Shown here one piece after another: positions 34,790-45,421 of a stretch of DNA of 64,000 bases. The number at the start of each line of letters is the position of its first letter. The first letter of the stretch is position 1. The translations under genes were made by a program, and so were the position numbers. The notes under the pieces were generated by a model that saw nothing but the letters and a program-made list of their open reading frames with translations, ran no database searches and was not told where the DNA came from. Origin of the DNA: Enchytraeus crypticus (Eukaryota; Annelida; Clitellata; Enchytraeida; Enchytraeidae). Where the stretch lies: positions 243,501 to 307,500 of the forward strand of contig CAJHZI010000447.1 of assembly GCA_905160935.1 (NCBI GenBank). Direction: 5' to 3'.

Positions 34790-35500
34790 TAATAAGCTAT
34801 AAACTAATCTATAAACTGATAAACATCGCTTCGAATCTCAGCCGAACTTTCATAAACAGTATCCCTTGTGATACAGAAACAGACGCTAAACTTAGTTTTG
34901 CTGCTTTTTAGGAGCTCTATAGAAGAATAATGGTCAAAATTCATTTTGAAAACGTTGAGAGGCTAAAAGCTATAGGGGTTTTAATTCAAAAAGAAAACAA
35001 CTGAAAATACGCTTTACAGAGCAATTCAGCACACAGCTTGCTCCTCAAATTTTGTGATCAGTTTGAAAATGTTTTGATAATAGGGCCATGTTGACAATCA
35101 GAATACTTCACTAAATGTTGGCGGAGATCTCCGCTACTATTTTTGCACAACCACAGTGAAAATTGCTATGACACAGACTAAATAGACTCATGCGAAATTC
35201 TCTCTTTAGCGACAACTATATAAAGAGAGCTTTGCGTCAGCTGAGATACAATTATAAATATGATCCAATAAGATATATTAATATATAGACATTCAGCTCT
35301 GCCGAAATCAATAGAACTGTAAGCCCAAAAGCTAAAACTAAAATTTTATATTCCACGACATATAGTGAGCAACAAAAATAGAACCTGGATTAAATATAGC
35401 ATCCGTAATGAATAAACAAATACATATAAACACATAGAATTATAAAAAATGATATAGAAACATTTCATATTACATTTTGCCGCTGCAGTATAACATACAC
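34790..35500. other. Intron, nothing seen
   Basis: AT-rich intronic DNA with no recognisable element. Confidence 0.4.
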
Positions 35501-35504
35501 GCTG

Positions 35505-36053
35505 AGGCAGTGATGGAGGAAGCTGTACAAGATATGGAAGAAGGAATAAAATTAGGAGGTAATTTGTTAAAAGATGTAAGATTTGCAGATGATCAGGAAT
35601 AGCAGCGGGAAAAGCGAGACTGGACTACAGAAGATAATGGATAGTCTGAATAATACGTCATTGAAATACGGAATGAAGATTAACATCAAAAGACAAAAGT
35701 AATGATTAGTGTCCCAGAATAAAGGTGAAGTCATTATTATATTAAATGATGCGAAATTGCAACAGGTAAGGAGTTTCAAATATTTAGGTCATACTATAAT
35801 AGATGATGGGAAATGTGAGACTGAAATATGCAGTAGGATTGCACAATCAAAAGAAGCCTTCGGTAATAGGAAAAAAAGTTTAACAAAAAGCCTAAAGAAA
35901 GACATTAAGATAAAGATAGTGAAAACCTTGGTATGGACCACACCATAATATGGAGGTGATACATGGACCTTAAGGAAGGCAGGAATCAGGAAACTAGAGG
36001 CACTGGAAACGTGGATATGGAGAAGAATGGAAAGTATTAGTTGGACTCAAAAG
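35505..36053 (+). mobile_element. RTE-like LINE, 5' part of a split copy
   Basis: Degenerate RT palm (KDVRFADDQ near 35572-35600), then FKYLGHTIIDDGKCETEICS, RIAQSKEAFGNRKKSLTKSL and TLRKAGIRKLEALE, up to the insertion of an L2-like LINE. It continues at 36649-36970. This is the only RTE copy in the window that reaches back to the FADD box. Confidence 0.85.
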
Positions 36054-36648
36054 TCCTGTCAAATTACTTATCTGAAATTCTTCTTCCCTATCGTCCCTCA
36101 CGTGCACTTCGACGTACCACCGATGCCAATCTTCTCTCTGTTCCAAATGTTCTCACATGATTGGGCAGACGTTCATTTTCTTACGCAGCACCAACAATCC
36201 GGAACTCTTTACCTGCTAATCTTCGTTCCCGTTTTTACCTTTCAACTTTCTCTAGCAAGGTTAAAACGTACCTTTTCCCACCGTAGACATAAATAATCAA
36301 TCTAATGTGTAATTTATCCCAGCCGCGCTGATTTGACAGTAAAATCTCGGACATTCACTGGACTGGCTATACTGAAAATGGACTATAAATTGGATAGTGG
36401 TTTAAACATGAGGTATTAAAAAGTGATAGATATCAACATAGTTGATCATTTCACTATAATGCGTGTTTACTTTTAATCGACCCTGACCATTTTTTATCAC
36501 CGGACTAGCTTTCGTTTAGGACCTTACTTCTCCTCAGCACATTTCTTTTGCAGATTGGTCTGGTGAATTGATCTCTAGTGATGTGGGGACGTCCCTGACA
36601 TCATCCCTGGATGAGGAAACGGACTTTAAACCTTTTATTATTATTATT
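36054..36648 (+). mobile_element. L2-like LINE 3' end inserted in an RTE copy
   Basis: Encodes the C-terminal region seen in L2/CR1-type LINEs (LPANLRSRFYLSTFSSKVKT in one frame). It ends GTCCCTGACATCATCCCTGG, ATGAGGAAACGGAC and an (ATT)n tail. AAAAG is repeated at both junctions (36049-36053 and 36649-36653), a short target duplication typical of this clade. It splits the RTE gene between RISWTQ and KVTNEEVLE. Confidence 0.85.
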
Positions 36649-36928
36649 AAAAGGTTACAAATGAGGAAGTTCTAGAACGAGTTGGTACAGATAGACAGTT
36701 GACAAATGCATTACGAAACACGAAGAAGAGTTGGATAGGACACATTCTAAAGGGAGAATGTCTATTAAAAGAGGTCATAGAAGGTAGAAAGGAAGGAAAA
36801 AGAGGCAGAGGCAGGCCGAGATTAGGTATGTTAAATGAGTTAAAGACCCACTTAGATGTGGACATGAAGAGGAAAGCGGAAGACCAAGACGAGTGGAGGC
36901 TTTATATACCTGCCAGTAAGCATTGCAC

Positions 36929-36970
<42 letters not shown>
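36649..36970 (+). mobile_element. RTE-like LINE, 3' part of a split copy, with (GA)n tail
   Basis: Resumes with VTNEEVLERVGTDRQ, then NTKKSWIGHILKGECLLKEV and KRGRGRPRLGMLNELKTHLD. The terminal motif is CCTGCCAGTAAGCATTGCAC and then (GA)n to 36970. The element belongs to the 35505 copy. Confidence 0.85.
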
Positions 36971-36972
<2 letters not shown>

Positions 36973-37505
36973 AAACTAAAAAACGTCTTAGTGTACGTAC
37001 AAAGCTAGAAAACAAAAAGGAGTATCAGCTGTATACTTAATGCATGTGTCAACAAAACAAACATTCATAAATAGACTAGTGAAATTCAGAACTTAACATC
37101 AGTTTATGTTAACATAGACGACGATTAAGAGCTGGGATTCAAAAAAAGCATTTACGAATCAGCAAAACCTCTAGCGCCACACAAAAAAGCACTTTGTTCT
37201 CATAGAAAATCTTACGACAATAAAAAATAAAAAGTGCTTTATACAGAAATCATCAACATCAACGAAATTCTCGAGGCCATAACTTTAGTAACTTTCTTTA
37301 ACCTGAACTGATAAACAACAGAGGTGAGGTGAGTGACGATTCACTTTTAAAAGTGAATATAAAACTCTACACGTAGCACGGTACTACACTGCCAATAATA
37401 ATACTCAAAACAATCAAACTTGAAAGAATACTAAAATGTTCTTGAATGCTCATCTCCATCTAGACATAAATCACAACAACTGACCTAGTTATAGCTGATA
37501 CTGAC
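36971..37505. other. Intron, nothing seen
   Basis: AT-rich intronic DNA. A tandem pair of ACTGACCTAGTTAT (37477 and 37500) duplicates the donor sequence of exon 5. Confidence 0.45.
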
Positions 37506-37640
37506 CTAGTTATCCTTCGCTTGTCCAGATGACTAGGAGAGCCTCGCCTGCGACGTATTGATGTGCTGCGTGATCTTGAAGATCTCGAGCGTGAACGAGA
37601 GACTGAGAATCTGTCAGTGCGGTGTCTGCTGCTAGAGCGA
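37506..37640 (-). CDS. Host gene, exon 5, RS-rich
   Basis: 135 bases after a good acceptor (TTGTTTCTGTCACAG): RSSSRHRTDRFSVSRSRSRS, SRSRSTSIRRRRGSPSHLDK, then RRIT and a donor AG|GTCAGT. The Arg-Ser dipeptide run is an RS domain as in SR splicing factors and SR-like proteins, where it mediates protein contacts and nuclear-speckle targeting after phosphorylation (family knowledge). A second identical donor sequence lies 24 bases downstream. Confidence 0.7.
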
Positions 37641-38585
37641 CTGTGACAGAAACAACAACTTTAGCTTTACGTAAATCTCTATGACCATTCCTAGTCTAAT
37701 TCTACTCATGTGCTAGCAATTTATTGGAAATATTTTCCCTACAAGTTTTGAGTTACACTTTTGTTAGCGGAAAAATATTTGGCCTCCTAGATTTTTATAC
37801 TAAATTCTCAAATAAACATATTTCATATTATTTTTAGTGGGCCACAAAAATGGCCGTTTGGTACACTTACGAAATAGTTATTAACGAAGCAACTGCTTAA
37901 AATGTTTAACTTCTATCTTAATGGATGACTGCAACCTTTCAGAAATGTGCTTTGCGCCTAATTGATTAATATTTGGTGTTGCTCGTTAAAGATCAGGAGA
38001 ACATGAAAGTGTTCTCCATGATTAAAGTCAAGTAGCTTCATATTGAAAGTGGACATGAATCCACGCAGCAAAATTTTACGTAACTTAAGCTTCAAGTAGC
38101 CACTAGTGGAGACCAGATTTGTGAAATATTGTAAGGCCTCTAATTTTACAGACTAGTAAAACATGTGGGATTCCAGCAGTAGTCTGCTACTTTAATGAAA
38201 GTAATAGATCGGCAGAGCTCTCCAGGAAACATTCAATTCAGTGCACGTGCACTGCATTCACATAAAATAGTAGGGTTGTGGGGGTAAGAATGGGTTTAAC
38301 TTGACTTTCACAGAACGTATAATCCATGAAATTTGGTGAAAATGCGTCGATTTGGTCCAGGAATGATCTTGGAATTTGCATGATAAACCGACATCATGTA
38401 CAGAAGTTACTGAAAATATTCATTGAGGGGGGGCATTTTTGACACATTCTGCATACACATATACAACAATAGTTGTAACTGATCCTAGAATTAAGCAAAA
38501 CAACAACAACTGGCTAGTGGGCTATGAATACGGTCACAGGAATACATTATCACAGGCTAAAATATGCTAAGGACTAGTTTACCAA
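37641..38585. other. Intron, nothing seen
   Basis: No element or gene recognised. A short ACGTGCAC-like palindrome lies near 38243. Confidence 0.4.
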
Positions 38586-38670
38586 CAGTGACTGGGAGAG
38601 CACTGGACTTGAAATTTGCACATACTGATCCGCTGTCGAACAACTAGCCAATATGTCACTGGCTCCGCCA
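38586..38670 (+). repeat. tRNA-Ser-like SINE head
   Basis: GGGAGAGCACTGGACTTGAA followed by ATTTGCACATACTGATCCGC and TGTCGAACAACTAGCC. CTGGACTTGAAATCC-type sequence is the anticodon arm of tRNA-Ser(UGA) (family knowledge). A matching head lies at 43783-43850, and the later parts match 34682-34783 and 39666-39770. Confidence 0.6.
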
Positions 38671-39061
38671 AATATAACTGATTAGACAGTTATATCTTCG
38701 TCTCCTTCCGAGTCGGCAAGCAGCCTTGGAGTAATTTTAGATTCAAACCTCAACTTTAAACTGCATGCAACATCTATCTGGCATTCGTCCTTTTTTCATA
38801 TCCGAAAACTACGTGCAATTCGTATATCACGTGGTATAAACTCTGCCACCGTATTAGCTAATGCTACATTTGAAAAAATGTAGCACTAAAGCTCATTCTA
38901 CACTTGATTATTGTAACTCCGACATCGCCACTGTCTGGAGCCAGTGATATTTAATTTATATTATTTCATTTATTCATCACATCATAGACAATTCTGACAA
39001 ACATATGTGCATGCAAACAGAAAGTTCAACCATATGTGTGATCGGTAATAAAGGCCGTCAA

Positions 39062-39365
39062 GGCACTACCATATCCTGACGGCGGGATTAGCGCACTTGG
39101 TTTAGTTGCGCGTCAATTATCGAAGTTAAGCTGCATCGACCTCGATAAGTACTTTGTGGTTGACCATCTTGGAAGACCGAGTGTTGGTAAAAGCTGAGGA
39201 AGGAAAAAATCCCAGGGTGATGGAAGGTTATTCTTAAATCCGCGCCGGCTGCAATTGATGCGCCATCAAAAGGCAACGATTACTAATAACCATGGAGAGG
39301 AAGGAGGAAATGGGTCTTAAACAAGCATCTGTGCTTCCTGACCCAGTGTGCCGTTATGTTATGTT
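39062..39365 (+). repeat. 5S-rRNA-derived SINE (SINE3-like)
   Basis: The head contains GAAGTTAAGCTGCATCGACC, TCGATAAGTACTTTGTGG, CCATCTTGGAAGACCGAGTG and TTGGTAA, which follows the internal promoter half of 5S rRNA (GAAGTTAAGC...TAGTACTTGGATGG...GACC...GGAA..CC..GTGTTG). The body is unrelated. The tail GGGTCTTAAACAAGCATCTG, TGCTTCCTGACCC and TTATGTTATG matches the 3' end of the CR1 at 19170-19250. Not a functional 5S gene: the first ~40 bases are diverged and no T-run terminator follows the 5S part. Confidence 0.8.
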
Positions 39366-39665
39366 AGTGTTATACCGGTTGTACAATTGATAAAAGTATA
39401 AAAGCAGCGACTAAAATCAAACATAAAGTTAAAGATATCTCATGCAATATGAACGTTGAAAAACATAATTGTTACAAAATATACTTGTTAGAAAAGAGCA
39501 TCTATCATCGAAATAAATATTTGCTATAGAGCTATGTATACAGTTTATTGTTTAGATTTGAGAAATTTACATAGATAGGATTTGCATAGTCCTTTCTTAA
39601 AAGTATTTAATGAAGAAGCCATGACAATGATAGACGGTAAATAGTTCCAAGATGTCGGTACGATA
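39366..39665 (-). mobile_element. CR1-like LINE C-terminal fragment
   Basis: The minus strand encodes TSWNYLPSIIVMASSLNTFK, KGLCKSYLCKFLKSKQ and a stop. This matches the V.WN.LP..VV.A.S.N.FK pattern at the end of CR1-type ORF2. It abuts the 5S-derived SINE on one side and a tRNA-like SINE on the other. Confidence 0.65.
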
Positions 39666-39770
39666 TTCGACCGCGGATCAGTATGTGCTGGGTTCAAATC
39701 CTGTGCTAGCATGTCACTGACATCGCTTTCGAGTAAGGAAACTGACGTTAATATTAGCTTTACCAGCTTT
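39666..39770 (+). repeat. tRNA-Ser-like SINE, copy 2
   Basis: CCGCGGATCAGTATGTGCTG, GGTTCAAATCCTGTG (B box), then GTCACTGACATCGCTTTCGA and GTAAGGAAACTGACGTTAA, ending at TTAGCTTTACCAGCTTT. It is at least 80% alike by eye to the reverse complement of 34682-34783. Confidence 0.75.
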
Positions 39771-40360
39771 AACTCTCTGCTTATGATCTCCCTAAAACCT
39801 CTATAATTCGTCTTCAACATGTACAAAACGCTTGTGTTACAAAATTCAACTCCCGCACTTCTTTTCTTCTAACGAATACTACATTGGCTCCCATGCTCTG
39901 AACGTATACTATTCAAGATTCTTCCTTAGCTTTCAAATGGTAAACGATGGTAAACCTTACTATCTATCTGATCTCTTATTAATCTATTAACTTTCACGTA
40001 GGCTTCGTTCCTCTGGTAAGGATCTACTTACTGCAACTGACATTAGATTTGCCATTGGCAGGCGCTCGTTCACGTTTTCTGCTTTAACGTTATGGAATTA
40101 TTTTCCAAAAGATCTTTGATCTCGAAAGTGTATTAGTACCTTCCTGGGCAAGCTAAAAATTAATTTCTTTCCGCCAGAGTATTCTATGGCCGAAATTCTG
40201 ACCCTACTGCCTTGGTTTGTAGACTTGCACTGTCTTGACTCCGCTTTCTCTTCGGTCTCAGCCGCCATCGTGTGTTGCTTTCGTCGCTTGATGCTACAGT
40301 GTCTACCTTAGATGTCCCTGACATTGCCTTTTGGAGAGGAACCGGACATTAAATGGTAGT

Positions 40361-41384
40361 TGATTGATGGAAATTCATGGAATATAGACACATCAACGGC
40401 AGCTGTCACGGGTTAGACGGTTATAACGCATATAATATCAACAGTAGTACCACCATCGCCAAAGCCATTATCACCACCACTAAATCAAATAATGAAAGAT
40501 GTAAAAGAGAAACCATACATATGATTTACGGGTAAAAAGAAGTATATGAAATAATTTACTATGTAATTCTCTGAAGTTTAATGATACAGAGTGTAATATT
40601 AGAAAATAGTTAAAACTCTATTCTGGCCGGCACAACTGTAGGATTATGACTTGTTCCATACAGAAGCAAACTAACTAGATAACTTAGTTTTAGAAATGTG
40701 ATTCTGGAAAAGTATGAAACAAGATAAGTTGGACTGGCAATATTACAAAAAAAGAAAGCCTATGAAGAGTTGAAGTGTAGAGGCATTAAATAAATGTTTT
40801 GAGAATTAGGAGGACGTGATGCATGTTCAATATGTTTTTTTTATCACACAGGATCAAGTAAATTATCTTACTTCATACCAAATTTTATTTGTAGTTCATC
40901 TTATGCCTAAGAAAATCTAGGCATATTATTAGAAAAAAAGTATTAGCAAAGTTATAACAAAATAAAGAGCAAAGGTCTAATAAAATTAAAAATACAAATG
41001 CCAAAGAAATTATGGTTTGTTCTGTGTGTTGCATCTGGCCCATCACAGAATCGATAAGCCGTAATTAATATGTATTGCCGTAAAGTAGCGACAGACTACA
41101 CAAAGACCTGATAAATTCTAAGCTTCTCAACGTGTCCAACAAACATTAAAAGACAGAGAATTTGAGAAAACCAGCAAAAATGGACAAGTTATAAGAATAG
41201 TAAAGAAATAATTATCACGACTACATGATGGCTTGAGAATATTTGCTATTAGAACACTCATTAGATACACAACTGCAGAATATGTGTCACAGAGTGCAGT
41301 GTAAGTTATGCATCGACACGTATACTATTGTACAGATCATCTTGTTTGTGTAAAGACACTTTAATCTTTGTATGATACGTAGAG
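40361..41384. other. Intron, nothing seen
   Basis: AT-rich intronic DNA. Nothing recognisable. Confidence 0.4.
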
Positions 41385-41760
41385 ACAGATATAGACAGAT
41401 ATAGTGAGACTGTGCAAGACAGAGGAACAGAGCTACATCTAGACAGAGCAAGGCAGATACATGTAGAGAGTGTAGAGATAGATATAGATAGAATATGATA
41501 CAGAGAGAACGACAGAGACATAGGGTGCGATACGAGAGAGAAAGAGAGCGAGAGAGAGAGAGATAGAGAGAGAACGAGAGACGGGCTATTGGATAGATAT
41601 AAAAACTGAGACAGAGAGATAGGTAGAGAGAGCAAGATACAAAGAGAAATAAATACCCTGAGAGTGAAAGATGGACAGACAAAGGGAGAGAAAAAATGAC
41701 AGGCAGAAAGATAGAAATAGAGAAAGAGAGTGTAAAAAGAAGAATATGAGGGAGAGACTG
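41385..41760. repeat. GA-rich low-complexity tract
   Basis: Imperfect GAGA/GATAGA/CAGACAGA repeats. The Tyr-Leu-Ser-rich frame on the minus strand here is a low-complexity artefact, except that its N-terminal part overlaps real exon 4. Confidence 0.85.
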
Positions 41761-41768
41761 AAACTAAC

Positions 41769-41885
41769 TTGTGTTCAGTGCGTGAGCCTGACTCAGAGCT
41801 TGCTGGTGCATAAGGACTGGAGGCTCTGCCATCAGGCACTCGTCTCGCTGAAGCAGAGTGCTTATATCTCTCTGACATTCTTAGT
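41769..41885 (-). CDS. Host gene, exon 4
   Basis: 117 bases after a pyrimidine-rich acceptor (CAATTTTTCTACAG): LRMSERYKHSASARRVPDGR, ASSPYAPASSESGSRTEH, donor AA|GTTAGT. It is Ser/Arg/Pro-rich and probably disordered. The intron immediately downstream is the GA-rich tract (CT-rich in gene sense). Confidence 0.65.
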
Positions 41886-42049
41886 CTGTAGAAAAATTGG
41901 TCTCTTTGCCATCAATAATTTTACCTATTTTATTGTCTTAAGTTATGAATAAATTTGTTACAAAAAAAAAACTTTATTTAAGTAATTTTTTGACTCCATG
42001 TCGAATTATATGAATTAAAGATGTATTAATGATGTCTTTTACTAATGAC

Positions 42050-42080
42050 GTCGTTACCCATTATACTAATGGGTAACGAC
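42050..42080. repeat. Perfect hairpin at an RTE 5' boundary
   Basis: Arms GTCGTTACCCATTA and TAATGGGTAACGAC with a 3-base loop. The right arm ends exactly where recognisable RTE sequence starts (GGGGATTTCAAATATTTGGG). Confidence 0.8.
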
Positions 42081-42660
42081 GGGGATTTCAAATATTTGGG
42101 TCATACTATAATCGATGACGGGAAATGTGAGACGAAAATATGCAGTAGGATTGCACAAGCAAAAACGGCCTTTGGTAATAGAAACGAACTATTAACAAAA
42201 AGTCTAAAGAAAGACACAAAGATAAAGATAGTGAAAACTTTGGTTTGGACCACGCTATTGTATGGATGTGAGACATGGACCTTAAGGAAGGAAGATATTA
42301 GGAAACTGGAGGCGTTGGAAATGTGGATTTGGAGAAGAATGGAGAGGATTAGCTGGACTCAAAAGGTTACAAATGAGGAAGTTCTGGAGAGAGTTGGCAA
42401 ATTGACAGTTGATATAATGTAATAAGAAATGGGAAGAAGAGTTGGATAGGACACATTCTAAGGGGGGAAGGTCTATTAAAAGAGGTTATAGAAGGTAGAA
42501 TGGAAGGAAAAAGAGGCAGAGGCAGGCCGAGATTAGGTATATTAGATGATTTAAAGACCCACTCATATGTAGAAATGAAGAGGAAGGCGGAAGACAGAGA
42601 AGAGTGGAGGCGTTATATACCACGGACCTGCCAGTAGGCAGTGCACTATGAGAGAGAGAG
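42081..42660 (+). mobile_element. RTE-like LINE 3' part
   Basis: DFKYLGHTIIDDGKCETKIC, RIAQAKTAFGNRNELLTKSL, KIVKTLVWTTLLYGCETWTL, EALEMWIWRRMERISWTQKV, then after one frameshift RWIGHILRGEGLL and KRGRGRPRLGILDDLKTHSY. It ends CCTGCCAGTAGGCAGTGCAC and (GA)n. About 0.58 kb of the element remains, 5'-truncated. Confidence 0.88.
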
Positions 42661-42712
42661 ATGTCCCTGACATCATACTTGTATGCGGAAATGAAGTTTC
42701 ACCTTTACTATT
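42661..42712 (+). repeat. L2-like LINE 3' terminus
   Basis: ATGTCCCTGACATCATACTT, GTATGCGGAAATGAAG directly follows the (GA)n tail of the RTE copy. It is an extremely short 5'-truncated insertion or the remnant of one. Confidence 0.55.
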
Positions 42713-43782
42713 TTTATTTTTATTACTGTACAAAATTGTTTGTAAAGAAATAAATTGTCACAGAAGTTCATAAATCATTACAAGAAAGGAAGAAAAGTAG
42801 TGCCCATATGTATGAAGAGCATTTAAATCTCAACAGTTGTTAAACATTAATTGGGTAACAAGAGTTGAAAATCTACAATAATGAAGTCTGAAACGAGGTA
42901 TAGCGCGTTTTCAAGACGTTAAACTACAGCTTAGGCAGAGGTTTAGCCATTATTAAAGACTAAAATGGACATTTTTGTTTACAAACTACACAGATTGGTA
43001 GAAAATTTCAGTGCATCTACCTTTAATTGGTTCAGTGAAATTCACTTCAACGAATCCTTCAGAAGTTAACACAGTACAGATAAATTCCAATTTAACTTAG
43101 GCCAAACCAGACTCTAACAAAGGTTGCGTTATTCATGAGTATATTAAGGTTCTTTGAAAATGGATGCCTACTTTGTTTGAGTTATGTAGAAAAATATTGT
43201 CTACTAAATATTTGAATTTAAATGTTGCCAAACAAAATAATGAATTCTACCTTTAAGATATTAATACTGGTCTAATACAAATCAGAGGCTCAAATACTAC
43301 AGAATAGAGAACGCAGCTGATCTACAAGGCAAGACAAAGAAAAATAAAACTGACAATTATCATTATCAAGACAAGGTCTATGCATATAAAAATAAACTGA
43401 GTCAAAGCTTAAAATCAAAGTATTACATTAACAATGACGTCACTCCCTCTCAATTATATATCTTCTACATATCCACTCTACACCAATAGCAATAGTAGCA
43501 AGAGCCTAACTGACAAATTGGACACAAATTCCCAACTGAGTCGCCGAAATAATTAGACCCAAAGCCTTAAGAGGTCACAGATAGACAGCACCAAATCATG
43601 AATTCTTTAAAGCCAAAAAGTTTCATAGCTTGTCAATGACAAGGACAGTCAGCCTCAAAACATGAAATATATCGTTGAGGAGTGCCCTCTAACCTGCCTA
43701 CAGGGTGGACTGACTACGCTAAGTCGCCTTACAAGTGAAGCAACTCTGGATTAACGCATAAGCTAAATAAATAAATAAAACG
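42713..43782. other. Intron, nothing seen
   Basis: AT-rich intronic DNA without recognised elements. Confidence 0.4.
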
Positions 43783-43850
43783 TGGACAGTATTGGATTTG
43801 AAATCCGCAATTACTGATATGCAGTCGAAGAGGACGCCAACAGTCCAATA
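43783..43850 (+). repeat. tRNA-Ser-like SINE head, second
   Basis: GGACAGTATTGGATTTGAAA, TCCGCAATTACTGATATGCA, GTCGAAGAGGACGCC. This is the same head as 38586-38670 (anticodon-arm-like GGATTTGAAATCC). Confidence 0.5.
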
Positions 43851-43919
43851 CAAAATACTGAATTTAAAGTGGAATGGAAATCAGAAAAGATCAGTTGACT
43901 AGAAATAATTCACTTTTCA

Positions 43920-44362
43920 CGCAGGCCTACTGATTTGCGCATGAAGAGCTCGAATAAACGTGGTCCAAATCTAGAAATAACTTATCACACACTATACTCT
44001 ATTTCTCTTTCTGACTTAAAGTCAACAATTTTTAGTTTCATATTTGCCCAATATTGATTTAATTCAATTTAAATTTTGTAATATTAGTTAGATATATCTT
44101 TTGCATTAACTGTATTTCTAACTACGATTTTAATATTTTAATATTTACCTTCTTTATATTGGCAGCAATTAAAATGTACGCTTGCATTATTATTATTACT
44201 ACTACACTGTTTAGGATCTTTTATTTCTCTTCACCACGTGTTTTTTCACATCGTTTGGGGTGAATCGATTTGTAGTGACATGTGATGGGGGAGGTCCCTG
44301 ACATCATCCTTGTATGAGGAAACGGACGTTAAACCTTTATTATTATTATTATTATTATATTA
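43920..44362 (+). pseudogene. L2-like LINE 3' end
   Basis: Only the last part is secure: GGTCCCTGACATCATCCTTG, TATGAGGAAACGGACGTTAA and an (ATT)n tail (44282-44362). Further left, LYSISLSDLKSTIFSFIFAQ could be its C terminus. Confidence 0.6.
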
Positions 44363-44587
44363 CAGTATTACGTAGACAATTTAGCAAACGAATTCATTAT
44401 TCTTAGTGATGCTACTGACTGTACAAGTATTACATCAAAGCCTCTTAGTGGTAATCTTCTTTAACTTCATTATTTGCAAGTTAATTATGTTTGTATTTAC
44501 TTCTATTGGGACAAGTTAAACAAATGAAAAAGTCTTAAGTTAAAAAATGCACATAGAGAGATAAGCAACGAAGCTAGCAGAACAGAC

Positions 44588-44731
44588 CGCTCGTCTAAAG
44601 AGCTTGATCGAGAGTGCGACGAGCGTCTCCTGCTTATCTTGTTTTCTGTTCTTGAGTTGAGATGCTGCTGCACATGAGCAATGTCTGACAAAGATCTTAG
44701 CAGATCCTTCTGCTCGTCTGCTAACTCACCA
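44588..44731 (-). CDS. Host gene, exon 3
   Basis: 144 bases after GTGTGGTGTAG: GELADEQKDLLRSLSDIAHV, QQHLNSRTENKISRRRSSHS, RSSSLDE. The donor CG|GTCTGT is weak, but it is the only one giving correct phase to exon 4. First half helical, second half basic and Ser/Arg-rich, leading into the RS segment of exon 5. Confidence 0.65.
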
Positions 44732-45278
44732 CTACACCACACAAATAGATACATTACGCGCATAGATACAGGCTTCTCATCATTTGTCATCTGATATCAT
44801 AGATATAGATTAGATCAAGCACAGAGATACAAGTTACATCAAGCGCACAGATAGATGCAAGTTCATTCGCATCTGATATCTCATCACAACATCACACACA
44901 ATACAACACATCTGATATCTCATCACAACATCACACACTTGGATACAAGTTTATTCACATTTTATATCTATTCACATACATAGATTGACAATCTATGTTT
45001 AAGACATAGCCATGTTTTTACATAGTCAAATTTCCTCATGTCTATGTGATTATATAAAATTCAATATACTAGCACACTAACCAAGGAAATGAATTAGCTG
45101 TAACATAGGATTGATACAAATTCACAACCATTTATCTCAGTTTCAAAACCATAATTTCAGATAATTACCATGCAAAACATAATAAACATATTGCCTAAGT
45201 AAGACCTAACAAATCAGAAATAGTGTTAAACAATTGCGTACTACCTTAAAAAGATAAAAAATAGTAGAGTGAGTGAGT
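44732..45278. other. Intron, short local repeats
   Basis: Contains a tandem pair of ATCTGATATCTCATCACAAC (about 44871 and 44908) and ACAGAT-type runs. Nothing else. Confidence 0.5.
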
Positions 45279-45279
45279 C

Positions 45280-45318
<39 letters not shown>
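45279..45318. repeat. (GA)n abutting a splice donor
   Basis: About 19 GA units. In gene sense the intron starts GTATTC and is then (CT)n, so the tract begins only five or six bases inside the intron. Confidence 0.9.
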
Positions 45319-45321
<3 letters not shown>

Positions 45322-45322
45322 C

Positions 45323-45421
45323 CCAGTGGACGGTATATCATGTCTCTGATCAAGTCCCTCCTTTATCATTAACATCCTACGAAATACTTCCACCCTGCTC
45401 TCAATGTCCTTCGCCTCAAAT
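45323..45421 (-). CDS. Host gene, exon 2
   Basis: 99 bases after a TGCTCGGCATCAACAG acceptor: FEAKDIESRVEVFRRMLMIK, EGLDQRHDIPSTG, donor GG|GTATTC. Charged and helix-prone. The final GG pairs with the first T of exon 3 to make Gly. Confidence 0.7.

Larger units (their letters stand above)
38690..40360 (+). pseudogene. L2-like LINE, interrupted by SINE cluster
   Basis: Left part: SASSLGVILDSNLNFKLHAT, LRAIRISRGINSATVLANAT and a DYCNS-like end near 38920. The right part resumes at about 39770: IIRLQHVQNACVTKFN and on to FRQSILWPKF-like sequence. It ends GATGTCCCTGACATTGCC...AGGAACCGGACATTAA near 40350. TAACTC occurs at 38914-38919 and again at 39770-39775, bracketing an 850-base insertion that contains SINEs and a CR1 end. 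Many stops. Confidence 0.75.

Noticed and set aside
39062-39200. Functional 5S rRNA gene
   Set aside because: The first part is diverged, no T-run terminator follows, and it is fused to a CR1-type tail, so it is a SINE.
39088-39276. Minus-strand open frame
   Set aside because: Antisense shadow of the 5S-derived SINE.
41287-41760. Tyr-Leu-Ser-rich minus-strand protein
   Set aside because: GA-rich low complexity; only the segment from 41769 has exon character.
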